From Streptomyces anulatus (lineage in GTDB: Bacteria > Actinomycetota > Actinomycetes > Streptomycetales > Streptomycetaceae), in contig NZ_JOEZ01000048.1 of assembly GCF_000721175.1 (NCBI RefSeq), positions 1 through 48,630 on the forward strand: a stretch of DNA of 48,630 nt. The letters are read 5' to 3'. Below are positions 19,121 to 27,393 of this stretch, piece after piece. The notes under the pieces are model-generated. The model was not told the origin of the DNA, searched no databases, and worked only from the letters and a program-made list of their open reading frames with translations. The position numbers were made by a program, and so were the translations under genes. How positions within the stretch are numbered: position 1 is the stretch's first letter; every line of letters begins with the position of its first letter.

Positions 19121-19500
19121 GGCGCGTCGAACGCGCGGCGGGAGGCCTCGATGTGCCCGATGTGCTCATGGGTCCAGTCGCACATCGCATGGACCGTCCG
19201 GCGCAGGCCCTGCCCCGGCTCGGTGAGGGTGTACTCGACCCGTGGGGGCACGGTGGGGTGCACACGCCGCTCGACGAGTCCGTAGCGCTCCAGCATCCGC
19301 AGGTTCTGGGTGAGCATCTTGTGGCTGATGCCCTCGACCTCGCCGCGTAGCCCGGTGAAGCGGAGGGTGCCCTCGCCCAGGGCCTCGATGATCAGGAGCG
19401 CCCACTTGTTGGCGACGTCGGAGAAGATCTCCCGCGCCAGCGAGTCCGCGCGCCGCAGATCCGCGTCCTCGGGCGAGCCGCTGAACTGCTTGGTCACCAT
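19042..19500 (-). CDS. HxlR-family winged-helix regulator
   Basis: The 152-residue regulator carries the HxlR fold: SDVANKWALLIIEALGEGTLRFTGLR, GISHKMLTQNLRMLERYGLVERRV and PPRVEYTLTEPGQGL. The conserved N-terminal redox Cys seen in some members is absent; one Cys sits in AMCDWTHEH. The last 40 residues run into the 3' end of the convergent phosphatase gene (79-base overlap) and may not be part of the fold. ATG at 19500 follows GGGGGAACC. It is divergent from ridA at 19644, and the arrangement suggests that it controls ridA. GGTT(N7)AACC (19557-19571) is a weak dyad in the 143-base space. Confidence 0.88.
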   Translation of the reverse strand: MVTKQFSGSPEDADLRRADSLAREIFSDVANKWALLIIEALGEGTLRFTGLRGEVEGISHKMLTQNLRMLERYGLVERRVHPTVPPRVEYTLTEPGQGLRRTVHAMCDWTHEHIGHIEASRRAFDAPQGVSSCRPNQSRHSTSASSGVSVPR

Positions 19501-19643
19501 CAGGTTCCCCCGTCACCGAAAAGTGCGTTCTTCCATGTCAGCGGCCACTCTCCTACGGTTCTCCAGTAACCACAAGTGACCGGCAATCGGCCGGTCCGGT
19601 GGAGAAGAGGGGGCAAGGCCCCCGGGACGAGGAGGCGGGCGGT

Positions 19644-20054
19644 ATGGCCATCACCCTGGTGAACCCGAGCGGACTGCCGGAGATCGGCGCCTACAAGCAG
19701 GTGTCGGTCGCGACCGGATCGAAGCTGGTCTTCATCGCCGGACAGGTCGCCTGGGACGCGGAGGGCGCCACGGTCGGCGCGGGCGACCTCGCCGCGCAGG
19801 TCGAGCAGTGTTACGTCAACATCGGCACGGCCCTCGCCGCGGTCGGCGGCACCTTCGAGGACCTGGCGAAGCTGACCGTGTACGTCGTGGACTGGACACC
19901 CGAGAAGATGCCCCTGTTCCTGGAGGGTGTGGCCCGGGCCGCCGCACGGCTGGGGACCACCCCCCTACCGCCCGGCACGCTGGTGGGCGTCGCGGCCCTG
20001 GACGTCCCCGAACACCTGGTGGAGGTCGAGGCCACCGCCGTGCTCGACGCCTGA
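19644..20054 (+). CDS. RidA-family (YjgF/YER057c/UK114) protein
   Basis: The 136-residue single-domain protein has the family pattern: NPSGLPEIGAYKQVSV, LVFIAGQVAWDAEG, QVEQCYVNIGTALAAVGGTFEDLAKLTVYV and PLPPGTLVGVAALDVPEHLVEVEATAV. RidA proteins deaminate reactive enamines from PLP enzymes or act in specialised pathways. The Arg that binds the substrate carboxylate in true RidA (R105 in R-x-C-V) is replaced by Gly-Val here, so this is a Rid paralogue, not the archetype. ATG at 19644 has GGAGG eight bases upstream. It is divergent from an HxlR regulator. Confidence 0.88.
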   Translation: MAITLVNPSGLPEIGAYKQVSVATGSKLVFIAGQVAWDAEGATVGAGDLAAQVEQCYVNIGTALAAVGGTFEDLAKLTVYVVDWTPEKMPLFLEGVARAAARLGTTPLPPGTLVGVAALDVPEHLVEVEATAVLDA

Positions 20055-20084
20055 GGCGCCCGGCCGGGGGAGTGCCGGCCGGGC

Positions 20085-20588
20085 TCAGATGCTGAGCTGG
20101 AACTCCGCCCGGATCCGCTTGCCCACCGGCACCCGCTCGGCCGTGAGCCGGTCGCACAGGGCCACGACGATCTCCATGCCGTGACCGCCGAGGCGGGACG
20201 GGTCGGGGGCGTACAGCACGGGCATCGCGGTGCTGCTGTCGTACACCGTGACGCTGATGAGCTGAGCGGTGCCCTCCAGCTCCAGGAGATAGGGGCCGTG
20301 GCTGTAGCGGTCGGCGTTGGTGACCAGCTCGCTCACGGCCAGCATCAGGTCGCTGCGCGTGTGTTCGCCGATCGGGGCGAGGCACTCCACCGCGAGCCGC
20401 GTCAGGAAACGGTCGGCGAGCGCGCGGGCCAGCGCGATGCAGCCCGGCTCGCCGTCGAATACCTCGGCGCTGAGCAGTACCTCTGCGGAAGCCGGCCCCG
20501 GTGCCGGCTCTTCCGGTGGGGAGGTGACCTGTTCGTTCATGTGCTCCAGCCAGGGCGCCGCAGTGAGGTCGGAGACCTTTTCCGCCAT
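20085..20588 (-). CDS. RsbW-like ATPase (putative anti-sigma factor/serine kinase)
   Basis: This 167-residue HATPase_c protein has the N-box SDLMLAVSELVTNADRYS at about residues 75-95 and the G-box RLGGHGMEIVVALCDRL near 130-147. These proteins bind a sigma factor of the SigB/SigF type or phosphorylate a STAS antagonist. A disordered Pro/Glu-rich N-terminus (about 40 residues) precedes the fold. ATG at 20588 follows GGGGTAG. It is the last gene of the minus-strand run sigma factor, phosphatase, histidine kinase, response regulator, ATPase, 48 bases after the response regulator. That makes the sigma factor at 24065 a candidate partner, which I infer from position only. Confidence 0.85.
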   Translation of the reverse strand: MAEKVSDLTAAPWLEHMNEQVTSPPEEPAPGPASAEVLLSAEVFDGEPGCIALARALADRFLTRLAVECLAPIGEHTRSDLMLAVSELVTNADRYSHGPYLLELEGTAQLISVTVYDSSTAMPVLYAPDPSRLGGHGMEIVVALCDRLTAERVPVGKRIRAEFQLSI

Positions 20589-20636
20589 TCGTCTACCCCT
20601 GGCGAAGGATCCCACTCCAGGAGACCCGGACCGATC

Positions 20637-21080
20637 CTACGCACGTCCGGGCAGCCGCACCACGGTCACGAAGAACTCGTCGATCTGGCGCACCGCCGCG
20701 ATGAACTGATCAAGATCCACCGGCTTCGTCACGTACGCGTTGGCGTGCAGCTTGTAGCTGCGCAGGATGTCCTCCTCGGCCGAGGACGTGGTGAGCACGA
20801 CCACCGGGATGAGGGAGAGCTCGGGGTCGCCCTTGATCTGCTCCAGCACCTGCCGGCCGTCGTACTTGGGCAGGTTCAGGTCCAGCAGCACCAGGTCGGG
20901 GCGGGGGGCCTCGGTGTACTCGCCGCGCCGGTAGAGGAAGTCCAGCGCCTCCTGCCCGTCGCGCACGACGTGCAGGGTGTTGCGGATCTTGTTGTCCTCG
21001 AAGGCCTCACGGGTCATCAGCTCGTCACCGGGATCGTCCTCGACGAGCAGGACCTCGATGGGCTGGACATGGGTGTTCAC
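20637..21080 (-). CDS. Single-domain response regulator (Rcp1/CheY-like)
   Basis: The 147-residue receiver domain has no output domain. The acidic pocket is visible in VLLVEDDPGDE, the phosphoacceptor Asp in LVLLDLNLP, Thr in VVVLTTSSAEED and Lys in AYVTKPVDLDQF. It is of the Rcp1 type found with phytochrome-like kinases. The GTG start at 21080 overlaps the TGA of the upstream histidine kinase gene (GTGA), so the two are translationally coupled and very probably form a phosphorelay. GGGAGA precedes the start. With no DNA-binding domain it should act by protein contact, perhaps on the phosphatase or ATPase of the same run. Confidence 0.92.
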   Translation of the reverse strand: MNTHVQPIEVLLVEDDPGDELMTREAFEDNKIRNTLHVVRDGQEALDFLYRRGEYTEAPRPDLVLLDLNLPKYDGRQVLEQIKGDPELSLIPVVVLTTSSAEEDILRSYKLHANAYVTKPVDLDQFIAAVRQIDEFFVTVVRLPGRA

Positions 21081-22723
21081 GAAGGATCTCCCGGCTGGCT
21101 GGTGAGCAGGGCGGGAGCGAGCAGCTCCGCCGTGGTGTGCGTGGGCGCCTCGGGCGCCACGGGCAGGGTGAAGTGGATGAGGGTGCCTTCGCCCGGATCC
21201 GGCTCCAGCCAGATCCGGCCACCGTGGAACTCGACGATCTTCCGGCAAAGCGCGAGGCCGATGCCCGTGCCCTCGTACGCGTCACGGGCGTGCAGCCGCT
21301 GGAAGATGACGAACACCTTGTCCGCGAACTCGGGCGCGATCCCGATCCCGTTGTCCGACACGGTCAGGTGCCAGTCCTCGCCCTCGCGTACGCAGTCGAG
21401 CGAGATCCGGGGCGGGACGCCCTCCCGGCGGAACTTCACCGCGTTGCCGACGAGGTTCTGCCAGACCATGGTGAGCGCGGTCGCGTCCCCGAGCAGTTCG
21501 GGCAGGGACTCCGGCCGTTCGATCACCGTCCCCGACTCCTCGACCGCGAGGTTCAGATTGGCCAGGGCGCGGTCCAGGGCCTGGTCCAGATCGACCGGCT
21601 TCCAGCTCTCCTGCACCCGTCCCACGCGCGAGAACGTCAGCAGGTCGTTGATGAGGACCTGCATCCGTTTGGCGCCGTCCACCGCGAAGGCGATGTACTG
21701 CCTGCCCCGCTCGTCGAGCTCCTCGCCGTACCGCTTCTCCAGCAGCTGGCAGAAGGAGGCGACCTTGCGCAGCGGTTCCTGGAGGTCGTGCGAGGCGACG
21801 TACGCGAACTGCTCCAGCTCCGAATTGGAGCGGCGCAGTTCCTCCGTCTGCTCCGCGAGCAGGGCCTCGCGGTCCTGAGCCTCGGCCAGTTCGTCGGCCA
21901 GCCGCCGCCGCATGTCCTCCACCGCCCAGGCCACGGCCTGCACGTCGGAAGGGCCCTTGATCTCGATCCGCGTCCCGAAGGCCCCCGACCTGACGCGGTC
22001 CGACGCGCCGCGCAGCCGGTTCAGCGGCACGCCCACCACCCGGTGGAGCAGCAGGCTCAGCGCCATCACGGTCAGCACGAAGACGGTGACCAGCGCGATC
22101 AGCACCCGGTCGCGGGTGGTGCGGGCCGAGTCCAGGTCGGCCCGCGCCTGGTCTCGGGCTTCGGCGAGATGCCCCTGCTGGTCGTCGTACGCCTGCCGCA
22201 GCTGGTCGAAGTCCGCCTTGCTGCGCTGCAGCTGCGCCCCGGTGGCGGCCTCGCTCGGCCCCGCCTCCCGGACCGTCCGCATCAGCGGCTCGGCCTTGCT
22301 CTGCCGCCACTGCTGCGCGGCGGCGGCGATGGTGTCGAGGTCGTCGGCGTACCGGTTGCCCGGGCCCACCAGGCGCCGTACCTGCGCGATGCGCTCCTGC
22401 TCGGCCGCCTTCCCCGCCTCGTAGGGTTCGAGGAAGGAGTCGTCGCCGGTCAGCGCGAATCCCCTGATCCCGGTCTCCTGGTCGAGCAGGGCGTTCTGGA
22501 GCTGGAAGGACGCCGATCTGGCGGGCTGGATACGGTCCACGAGATCGGTCGTGCGGTCGGAGATGCGGGACATCACGAGCCCCCCGATCACCAGGCAGCC
22601 ACAGACCACCACGATGAATCCGCCGAGTATGAGATGGACCCAGTTCTGCACCGACAGGCGTGCGGCGAAGCCGCTGGGCGCCGGTTCCCTCGTCGTGTCG
22701 CCGCTCGTCGCGCTATCGCTCAT
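21077..22723 (-). CDS. CHASE3-HAMP sensor histidine kinase
   Basis: The 548-residue membrane kinase has two membrane helices (about 31-54 and 205-227) around an extracytoplasmic CHASE3 domain (LLDQETGIRGFALTGDDSFLEPY). HAMP follows (VPLNRLRGASDRVRSG), then a short coiled coil, the HisKA box with the phospho-His in YVASHDLQEPLRKV, and HATPase_c (WQNLVGNAVKF, SDNGIGIAPEFADKVF, GTGIGLALCRKIVEFHGG). It resembles bacteriophytochrome-type kinases lacking the chromophore domain. The start at 22723 lies inside the 3' end of the phosphatase gene (11-base overlap) and the stop overlaps the response regulator start. So the three form one tightly coupled operon. The ligand is unknown. Confidence 0.93.
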   Translation of the reverse strand: MSDSATSGDTTREPAPSGFAARLSVQNWVHLILGGFIVVVCGCLVIGGLVMSRISDRTTDLVDRIQPARSASFQLQNALLDQETGIRGFALTGDDSFLEPYEAGKAAEQERIAQVRRLVGPGNRYADDLDTIAAAAQQWRQSKAEPLMRTVREAGPSEAATGAQLQRSKADFDQLRQAYDDQQGHLAEARDQARADLDSARTTRDRVLIALVTVFVLTVMALSLLLHRVVGVPLNRLRGASDRVRSGAFGTRIEIKGPSDVQAVAWAVEDMRRRLADELAEAQDREALLAEQTEELRRSNSELEQFAYVASHDLQEPLRKVASFCQLLEKRYGEELDERGRQYIAFAVDGAKRMQVLINDLLTFSRVGRVQESWKPVDLDQALDRALANLNLAVEESGTVIERPESLPELLGDATALTMVWQNLVGNAVKFRREGVPPRISLDCVREGEDWHLTVSDNGIGIAPEFADKVFVIFQRLHARDAYEGTGIGLALCRKIVEFHGGRIWLEPDPGEGTLIHFTLPVAPEAPTHTTAELLAPALLTSQPGDPS

Positions 22724-23984
22724 CGGATTCCGCTCCCCAGCCCAGATGCAGTACAGCCACGTCGTCCGCGAGTCCGCCGTAGGGCGCGGCCCCCTCGGCG
22801 GCTCCCGCCACCAGGGCGTCGACGAAGGCGCGGGCCGGCAGATGCCCGTTGGCCTGCGCCATCGCGAGCAGCCCTTCCTCCCCGAGGCGGCTGTCCGGTC
22901 CGTCGCGCCCCTCGAAGAGCCCGTCCGTGAAGAGCACCAGACCCGCACCGGGCGTCAGCGGGATGTCGACCGTCGGCCACCGGCCGGTCCCGGGCAGCAG
23001 CCCGAGCGCCATACCGCCCTCGGGCTCCACCCAGGTCACGTCCGTGCCCTGACGCAGCAGCAGGCCGGGGTGACCGGCCCGCAGGACCTGGGCGTGCCGC
23101 TGCTCGGGTGGGAACGCCAGCGAGGTGACGGTGGCGAACACATGCGTGTCCGAGCGCTCGGCGACCAGGATCTCCTCCAGCAGGGCTATCTGCTCGGGTT
23201 GGGACGTACCGCACAGCACGGCGGTACGCCAGGCCACCCGCAGACACACGCCGAGCGCGGCCTCGGCGGCGCCGTGCCCGGAGACATCACCGATCACCGC
23301 GTGCACCGTGCCGTCCGAGGTCTGCACGACGTCGTAGAAATCACCGCTCAGCAGCCCGTGGACCCGCCCCGGCTCATAACGGGCGCGCGCCCGGAAGCGG
23401 TCGTTCCGCAACAGTGGGACGGGCAGGAGCCCTCGCTCCAGCCGGGCGTTCTCCTGGGCGGTCAGCCGGTTGGCGCGCAGTGCGGCGGCGGCGCGTTCCA
23501 CTTCCTTGCGCTGCAGGGCGTAGCGGATCGCGCGCGCCAGCACCTCGGGGTCCAGGAGCCCCTTGACCAGGTAGTCCTGGGCGCCTCCGGCGACCGCGCG
23601 GAGCCCGGTGCCGGACTCCTGCAGACCGGTGAGGACGACGATCGCGGCCTCGCTGTCGGACTCCAGTATCTGGCGCACGGCGTCCAGGCCGTGAACGTCG
23701 GGGAGGTGCAGATCGAGGAGCACGCACACCGGGGTGGTGGACGCGTGCAGGAAGGCGCGCGCCTCGGCCAGGGTCTTGCACCAGGTGAGGGCGGAGTCCA
23801 GCTCGCTGTCGGTGAGCATCTCCTCGACGAGCAGGGCGTCCCCCGCGTCGTCCTCCACGAGCAGGATCGACGCGTTCAGATTCCACAGCGGTGCCTCGGC
23901 GGGCTGTGCGGGCCCGACCTGCTGGCAGGGTATTCCGGAGATGCCCACAGGACTCGGTGATGTGCCCACGGGCGACTCGGTCAA
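22713..23984 (-). CDS. Receiver-domain SpoIIE/PP2C phosphatase (RsbU-like)
   Basis: The 423-residue cytoplasmic protein has a receiver domain at about residues 38-155 (ILLVEDDAGDALLV, phosphoacceptor Asp in VLLDLHLPDVHG, Lys in DYLVKGLLD). A short coiled linker leads to a SpoIIE phosphatase at about 200-415, with LLSGDFYDVV, VIGDVSGHGAAEAALG, LRAGHPGLLL, LFTDGLFEGRDG and LADDVAVL. Phosphorylation of the receiver probably controls dephosphorylation of a STAS antagonist. A TTG start at 23984 has AGGGGG about seven bases upstream; GTG at 23969 is the alternative. It sits 80 bases after the sigma factor and overlaps the kinase gene, so kinase-to-phosphatase signalling is likely. Confidence 0.92.
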   Translation of the reverse strand: MTESPVGTSPSPVGISGIPCQQVGPAQPAEAPLWNLNASILLVEDDAGDALLVEEMLTDSELDSALTWCKTLAEARAFLHASTTPVCVLLDLHLPDVHGLDAVRQILESDSEAAIVVLTGLQESGTGLRAVAGGAQDYLVKGLLDPEVLARAIRYALQRKEVERAAAALRANRLTAQENARLERGLLPVPLLRNDRFRARARYEPGRVHGLLSGDFYDVVQTSDGTVHAVIGDVSGHGAAEAALGVCLRVAWRTAVLCGTSQPEQIALLEEILVAERSDTHVFATVTSLAFPPEQRHAQVLRAGHPGLLLRQGTDVTWVEPEGGMALGLLPGTGRWPTVDIPLTPGAGLVLFTDGLFEGRDGPDSRLGEEGLLAMAQANGHLPARAFVDALVAGAAEGAAPYGGLADDVAVLHLGWGAESDER

Positions 23985-24064
23985 CCCTCCACCCCCTCGT
24001 GCGACGGCGCGGTTGATCCGGCCTGACCGTCAGGAAGCATAGGCGAGCGACGGGCCACGCGGGA

Positions 24065-24961
24065 TCACGCCTCGACGCTCATCCCCTTGCGCAGCTGCTG
24101 GACGATCCTGCTGAGCAGCCGCGACACGTGCATCTGGGACACGCCCAGCTCCTCGCCGATCTGCGACTGCGTCATCTCCGCCCCGAACCGCATCTGCACG
24201 ATCCGGCGCTCCCGGTCGTCGAGCTGCTCCAGCAGCGGAGCCAGGGTGTGCAGGTTCTCGACGGTCTCCATGGCCGGATCCGTCTCGCCGAGGACATCGG
24301 CGTACGCCCGCTGCTCCTGGCCGGAGTCGCTGTCCGCGGAGGGGGTGTCGAGCGAACCGGCGGAGTAGCCGTTGGCGGCCACGAGCCCCTCGATGATCTC
24401 CTCCTCGGGGAGGTCGAGGTGGGCGGCCAGCTCCTTGACGGTGGGGTCGCGGTCGAGCTCGGCGGAGAGCTGTTCCTTCGCCTTGGCGAGGTCCACCCGC
24501 AGCTCCTGGAGCCGCCGCGGCACATGCACCGACCAGGTGGTGTCGCGGAAGAACCGCTTGATCTCCCCGACGATGTAGGGCACCGCGAAGGTGGCGAACT
24601 CCACCTCGCGGGACAGGTCGAACCGGTCGATCGCCTTGATCAGACCGATCGTGCCGACCTGGATGATGTCCTCGGTGTCGTCGCCGCCGCGGTTGCGGAA
24701 CCGGGACGCGGCGAAGCGCACCAGGGAGAGGTTCATCTCGATCAGGGTGTTGCGCGCGTACTGGTGCTCGTGGGTGCCCTCCTCCAGGACCTGGAGCTTG
24801 TCGAAGAAGATCTTCGACAGGGCCCGGGCGTCCTGCGGAGCGATCTTTCCTGCGTCCTCGACCCAGGGCAGTTCTCCGGTGACGTCCGCCGTCCGCGCAC
24901 CGGCCCGGTCGTCGCTCAGCGGCGCCTTCGTCCCGGTGGCTCGCACTGACATCGCCGTCAT
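24065..24961 (-). CDS. RNA polymerase sigma factor of the SigB/SigF/SigG type
   Basis: This 298-residue group 3 sigma factor has all regions. Region 2 reads NLSLVRFAASRFRNRGGDDTEDIIQVGTIGLIKAIDRFD, then FATFAVPYIVGEIKRFFRD. Region 3 contains VPRRLQELRVDLAKAKEQL. Region 4 contains RIVQMRFGAEMTQSQIGEELGVSQMHVSRLLSRI. In Streptomyces such factors control stress response, sporulation or germination under partner-switching control. ATG at 24961 follows GGGAGGG seven bases away. It heads the run phosphatase, kinase, response regulator, RsbW-like ATPase on the same strand, so the partner-switch components may serve this sigma factor. I saw no clear SigB-type autoregulatory promoter in the 232 bases upstream. 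Confidence 0.92.
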   Translation of the reverse strand: MTAMSVRATGTKAPLSDDRAGARTADVTGELPWVEDAGKIAPQDARALSKIFFDKLQVLEEGTHEHQYARNTLIEMNLSLVRFAASRFRNRGGDDTEDIIQVGTIGLIKAIDRFDLSREVEFATFAVPYIVGEIKRFFRDTTWSVHVPRRLQELRVDLAKAKEQLSAELDRDPTVKELAAHLDLPEEEIIEGLVAANGYSAGSLDTPSADSDSGQEQRAYADVLGETDPAMETVENLHTLAPLLEQLDDRERRIVQMRFGAEMTQSQIGEELGVSQMHVSRLLSRIVQQLRKGMSVEA

Positions 24962-25193
24962 GGTGTCACCCTCCCTGCTGCCCAATGTGTCGGACGGTCG
25001 CTTGCCCCGTCCCCGCGAAGTCATGCGTCCTGGTTCCGTTTCTTTTCCGCGGCCTCACCCGAGCCGCCTCCACCGGCAGGCCGCTCGTACACCGCTCGAA
25101 CGGAGCAGTGGCCCGCGCATGGCAAACTTGGGCGGGGTGTTTCGGCCTGCGGTGATCCACGATCCGCGGCGAGAAGATGACAGAGGAACGGCA

Positions 25194-26678
25194 ATGACGG
25201 TGACAGAGGACGGCCCGGAGCTCGCTCCCGGAATCGAGGAGTTCGGTCCCGGTATCGACCCGGAGCGGCTGGCCGTCTGCCTGAGCGTGCTCGACGAACT
25301 CGACAAGATCGAGGTGGACCACCCGGACGCCATCGCCGTCCGCCGGGCCACCGCCGGGATCTACCGCACGGTGAAGCAGCGCCGCCGCCAGGAGCGCCGC
25401 GCCGCGAAGACCGCCCACGACCGGGCCGTCACCGAGGCCACGGCGACCGGCTCGGCCGAGCGGATCGACGACGAGACGCAGGGCGTGCTGCCCTCCTCCT
25501 CCGCCCAGGCCGAGATCGCCGGCATCCTCCAGCGGCCGCGGTCCTGCTACATCTGCAAGACGCGGTACGTCGAGGTCGACGCGTTCTACCACCAGCTCTG
25601 CCAGCCGTGCGCCAAGGAGAACCGCTCCCGCCGCGACGCCCGTACCGACCTGACCGGACGCCGGGCGCTGCTCACCGGCGGCCGGGCGAAGATCGGCATG
25701 TACATCGCGCTGCGGCTGCTGCGCGACGGGGCGCACACCACCATCACCACCCGCTTCCCCAACGACGCGATCCGTCGCTTCAAGGCCATGGAGGACAGCG
25801 ACGAGTGGATCCACCGGCTGAAGATCGTCGGCATCGATCTCCGTGACCCGGCCCAGGTCGTCGCGCTGGCCGACTCGGTCGCCGCCGAGGGGCCGCTCGA
25901 CATCCTGATCAACAACGCCGCCCAGACCGTGCGCCGCTCCGCGGGGGCGTACAGCGAGCTGGTCAACGCCGAGTCGGCCCCGCTGCCCGCCGGTGAGCTG
26001 CCCGTCGCCGAGGTCATCGGCACCTTCGGCAGCGGCACGGTCGACCGGGTGGCCGCGCTGCCCGCCGCCCGCAAGGAGGGCCTGAGCGCCCAGGAGGTCA
26101 CCGACCTCGCCCTGGTCACCGGCTCCGCCTCGCCGGCCCGGATCGCCGCCGGCACCGCGATCGACGCGGGCGGCCTCGTCCCGGACCTGCACGACAGCAA
26201 CAGCTGGATCCAGACGGTCGAGGAGGTCGAGCCGATCGAGCTCCTCGAAGTCCAGCTCTGCAACTCCACCGCGCCGTTCATCCTGATCAGCCGGCTGCGC
26301 CCGGCGATGGCCGCCACCGCCGCGAAGCACGCGTACGTCGTCAACGTCTCGGCGATGGAGGGCGTCTTCAGCCGCGGCTACAAGGGTGCGGGCCACCCGC
26401 ACACCAACATGGCCAAGGCCGCGCTCAACATGCTGACGCGCACCAGCGCCCAGGAGATGTTCGAGAAGGACGGCATCCTGATGACGGCCGTGGACACCGG
26501 CTGGATCACGGACGAGCGCCCGCACCCCGACAAGATGCGGCTCGCCGAGGAGGGCTTCCACGCGCCCCTCGACCTGGTCGACGGCGCGGCCCGGGTCTAC
26601 GACCCGATCGTGCGCGGTGAGGGCGGCGAGGCGCTCTACGGCTGCTTCCTCAAGGACTACGCCCCCGCGAACTGGTAA
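25194..26678 (+). CDS. SDR-fold protein with N-terminal Cys4 domain and altered active site
   Basis: The 494-residue protein joins an N-terminal region of about 150 residues to a short-chain dehydrogenase fold. The N-terminus is rich in charged helix and has a Cys4 zinc-ribbon-like motif (C118-x2-C121-x14-C136-x2-C139). The SDR part shows the cofactor motif LTGGRAKIGMYIALRLL, the acidic IVGIDLRDP, ILINNAAQTV and the Ser strand VVNVSAMEG. The catalytic Y-x3-K is replaced by T404-N-M-A-K408, with an extra loop before it. Enzyme activity of the usual kind is therefore doubtful; an NAD-binding regulatory role is possible. ATG at 25194 has GAGGAA upstream. It is divergent from the sigma factor gene, and a strong terminator follows. 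Confidence 0.85.
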   Translation: MTVTEDGPELAPGIEEFGPGIDPERLAVCLSVLDELDKIEVDHPDAIAVRRATAGIYRTVKQRRRQERRAAKTAHDRAVTEATATGSAERIDDETQGVLPSSSAQAEIAGILQRPRSCYICKTRYVEVDAFYHQLCQPCAKENRSRRDARTDLTGRRALLTGGRAKIGMYIALRLLRDGAHTTITTRFPNDAIRRFKAMEDSDEWIHRLKIVGIDLRDPAQVVALADSVAAEGPLDILINNAAQTVRRSAGAYSELVNAESAPLPAGELPVAEVIGTFGSGTVDRVAALPAARKEGLSAQEVTDLALVTGSASPARIAAGTAIDAGGLVPDLHDSNSWIQTVEEVEPIELLEVQLCNSTAPFILISRLRPAMAATAAKHAYVVNVSAMEGVFSRGYKGAGHPHTNMAKAALNMLTRTSAQEMFEKDGILMTAVDTGWITDERPHPDKMRLAEEGFHAPLDLVDGAARVYDPIVRGEGGEALYGCFLKDYAPANW

Positions 26679-26722
26679 CCCGAACGGCTCAACCGGCCCG
26701 TCGGTCTCCGCGCGGCGGCCCG

Positions 26723-26756
26723 AAACCCGGCCCAGGATGTTCCCTGGGCCGGGTTT
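26723..26756 (+). terminator. Rho-independent terminator of the SDR gene
   Basis: A perfect 14-bp stem (AAACCCGGCCCAGG with CCTGGGCCGGGTTT, loop ATGTTC) is followed by T and G-rich sequence, 45 bases after the stop. It is one of the clearest canonical terminators in the window. Confidence 0.9.
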
Positions 26757-27036
26757 TGTGCGTACCCGGTGGCCGAAAGTGACGTACCGCACACGTTCTA
26801 TCGAGCGCGGTGGCGCTCATTTGGTTACGCTGAGGCGAACGGACGCCATCGAGGAGCCCACGAAGGTTCCTCGACCGTCCTGGGACACGGCCGGTAACCC
26901 GGCCGCCGTCCCGCCCCCAACCGGCGCCACCGCGACCGACATATCCCAAACCCTGCCCCGCGCGGGCGGTCGCGCCCCGGCACAACTGCCGGAGCGGCGG
27001 CGACGCCCCGGGCGGCGCGACACGAAGGAGTGCGCG

Positions 27037-27213
27037 GTGACGACACCGGAACTGACCAAGCGCGAAATGCGCCCCGCCGAACGGAACGCGGGACGGCCCG
27101 GCCGCCCCGAGAAGCTGCGGAACATCGAGGTCTGGGCCAGGGCCGCCCCGATCCGGCTCGCCGGATACGAGGACGACCTCGCCGAGCCGCACATCCTCCC
27201 CGGCATCGACTGA
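27037..27213 (+). CDS. Small hypothetical protein, 58 residues
   Basis: A GTG start at 27037 follows an excellent ribosome site (GAAGGAG, six bases away). The product is basic in its first half (ELTKREMRPAERNAGRPGRP) and becomes acidic at the end (AGYEDDLAEPHILPGID). It has no signal peptide, membrane helix or Cys. The charge switch and the short Pro/Gly-containing C-terminus recall small precursor peptides, but no lasso, lanthipeptide or other maturation enzyme lies nearby, so I assign no function. Codon bias fits a real gene. It stands alone between the SDR terminator and a long palindromic hairpin, with a 280-base upstream region that probably holds its promoter. Confidence 0.6.
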   Translation: MTTPELTKREMRPAERNAGRPGRPEKLRNIEVWARAAPIRLAGYEDDLAEPHILPGID

Positions 27214-27288
27214 CCCCTGAGATCTCTTCCAGTGCCGTGACAGGCGACGTTCGCCCCGTCGCGACGCCCGGCACGCACGCTCGCCGCA

Positions 27289-27333
27289 CCGGCCGGAATC
27301 CCGAGTACGTCCAGTACGAGGGCTTCCGGCCGG
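27289..27333. terminator. Long imperfect palindrome, possibly a bidirectional terminator
   Basis: CCGGCCGGAA (27289-27298) pairs with TTCCGGCCGG (27324-27333). Further inside, CCC pairs with GGG and GTAC with GTAC around a small loop. The structure lies between the small gene (ends 27213) and the convergent LMF gene (ends 27394). I have the impression that similar palindromes with a GTAC-TCC-GTAC heart recur between Streptomyces genes. That is memory, not a search. Confidence 0.55.
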
Positions 27334-27393
27334 CACACCGGGAGCACGCACCGGACGCCACTCCTTGACGGGCAGACGTCGCCTGCCACGGCA

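Noticed and set aside
24966..26792. 608-codon minus-strand frame opposite the SDR gene
   Set aside because: Low-complexity Arg/Gly/Val composition; the plus strand carries a complete SDR with ribosome site and terminator.
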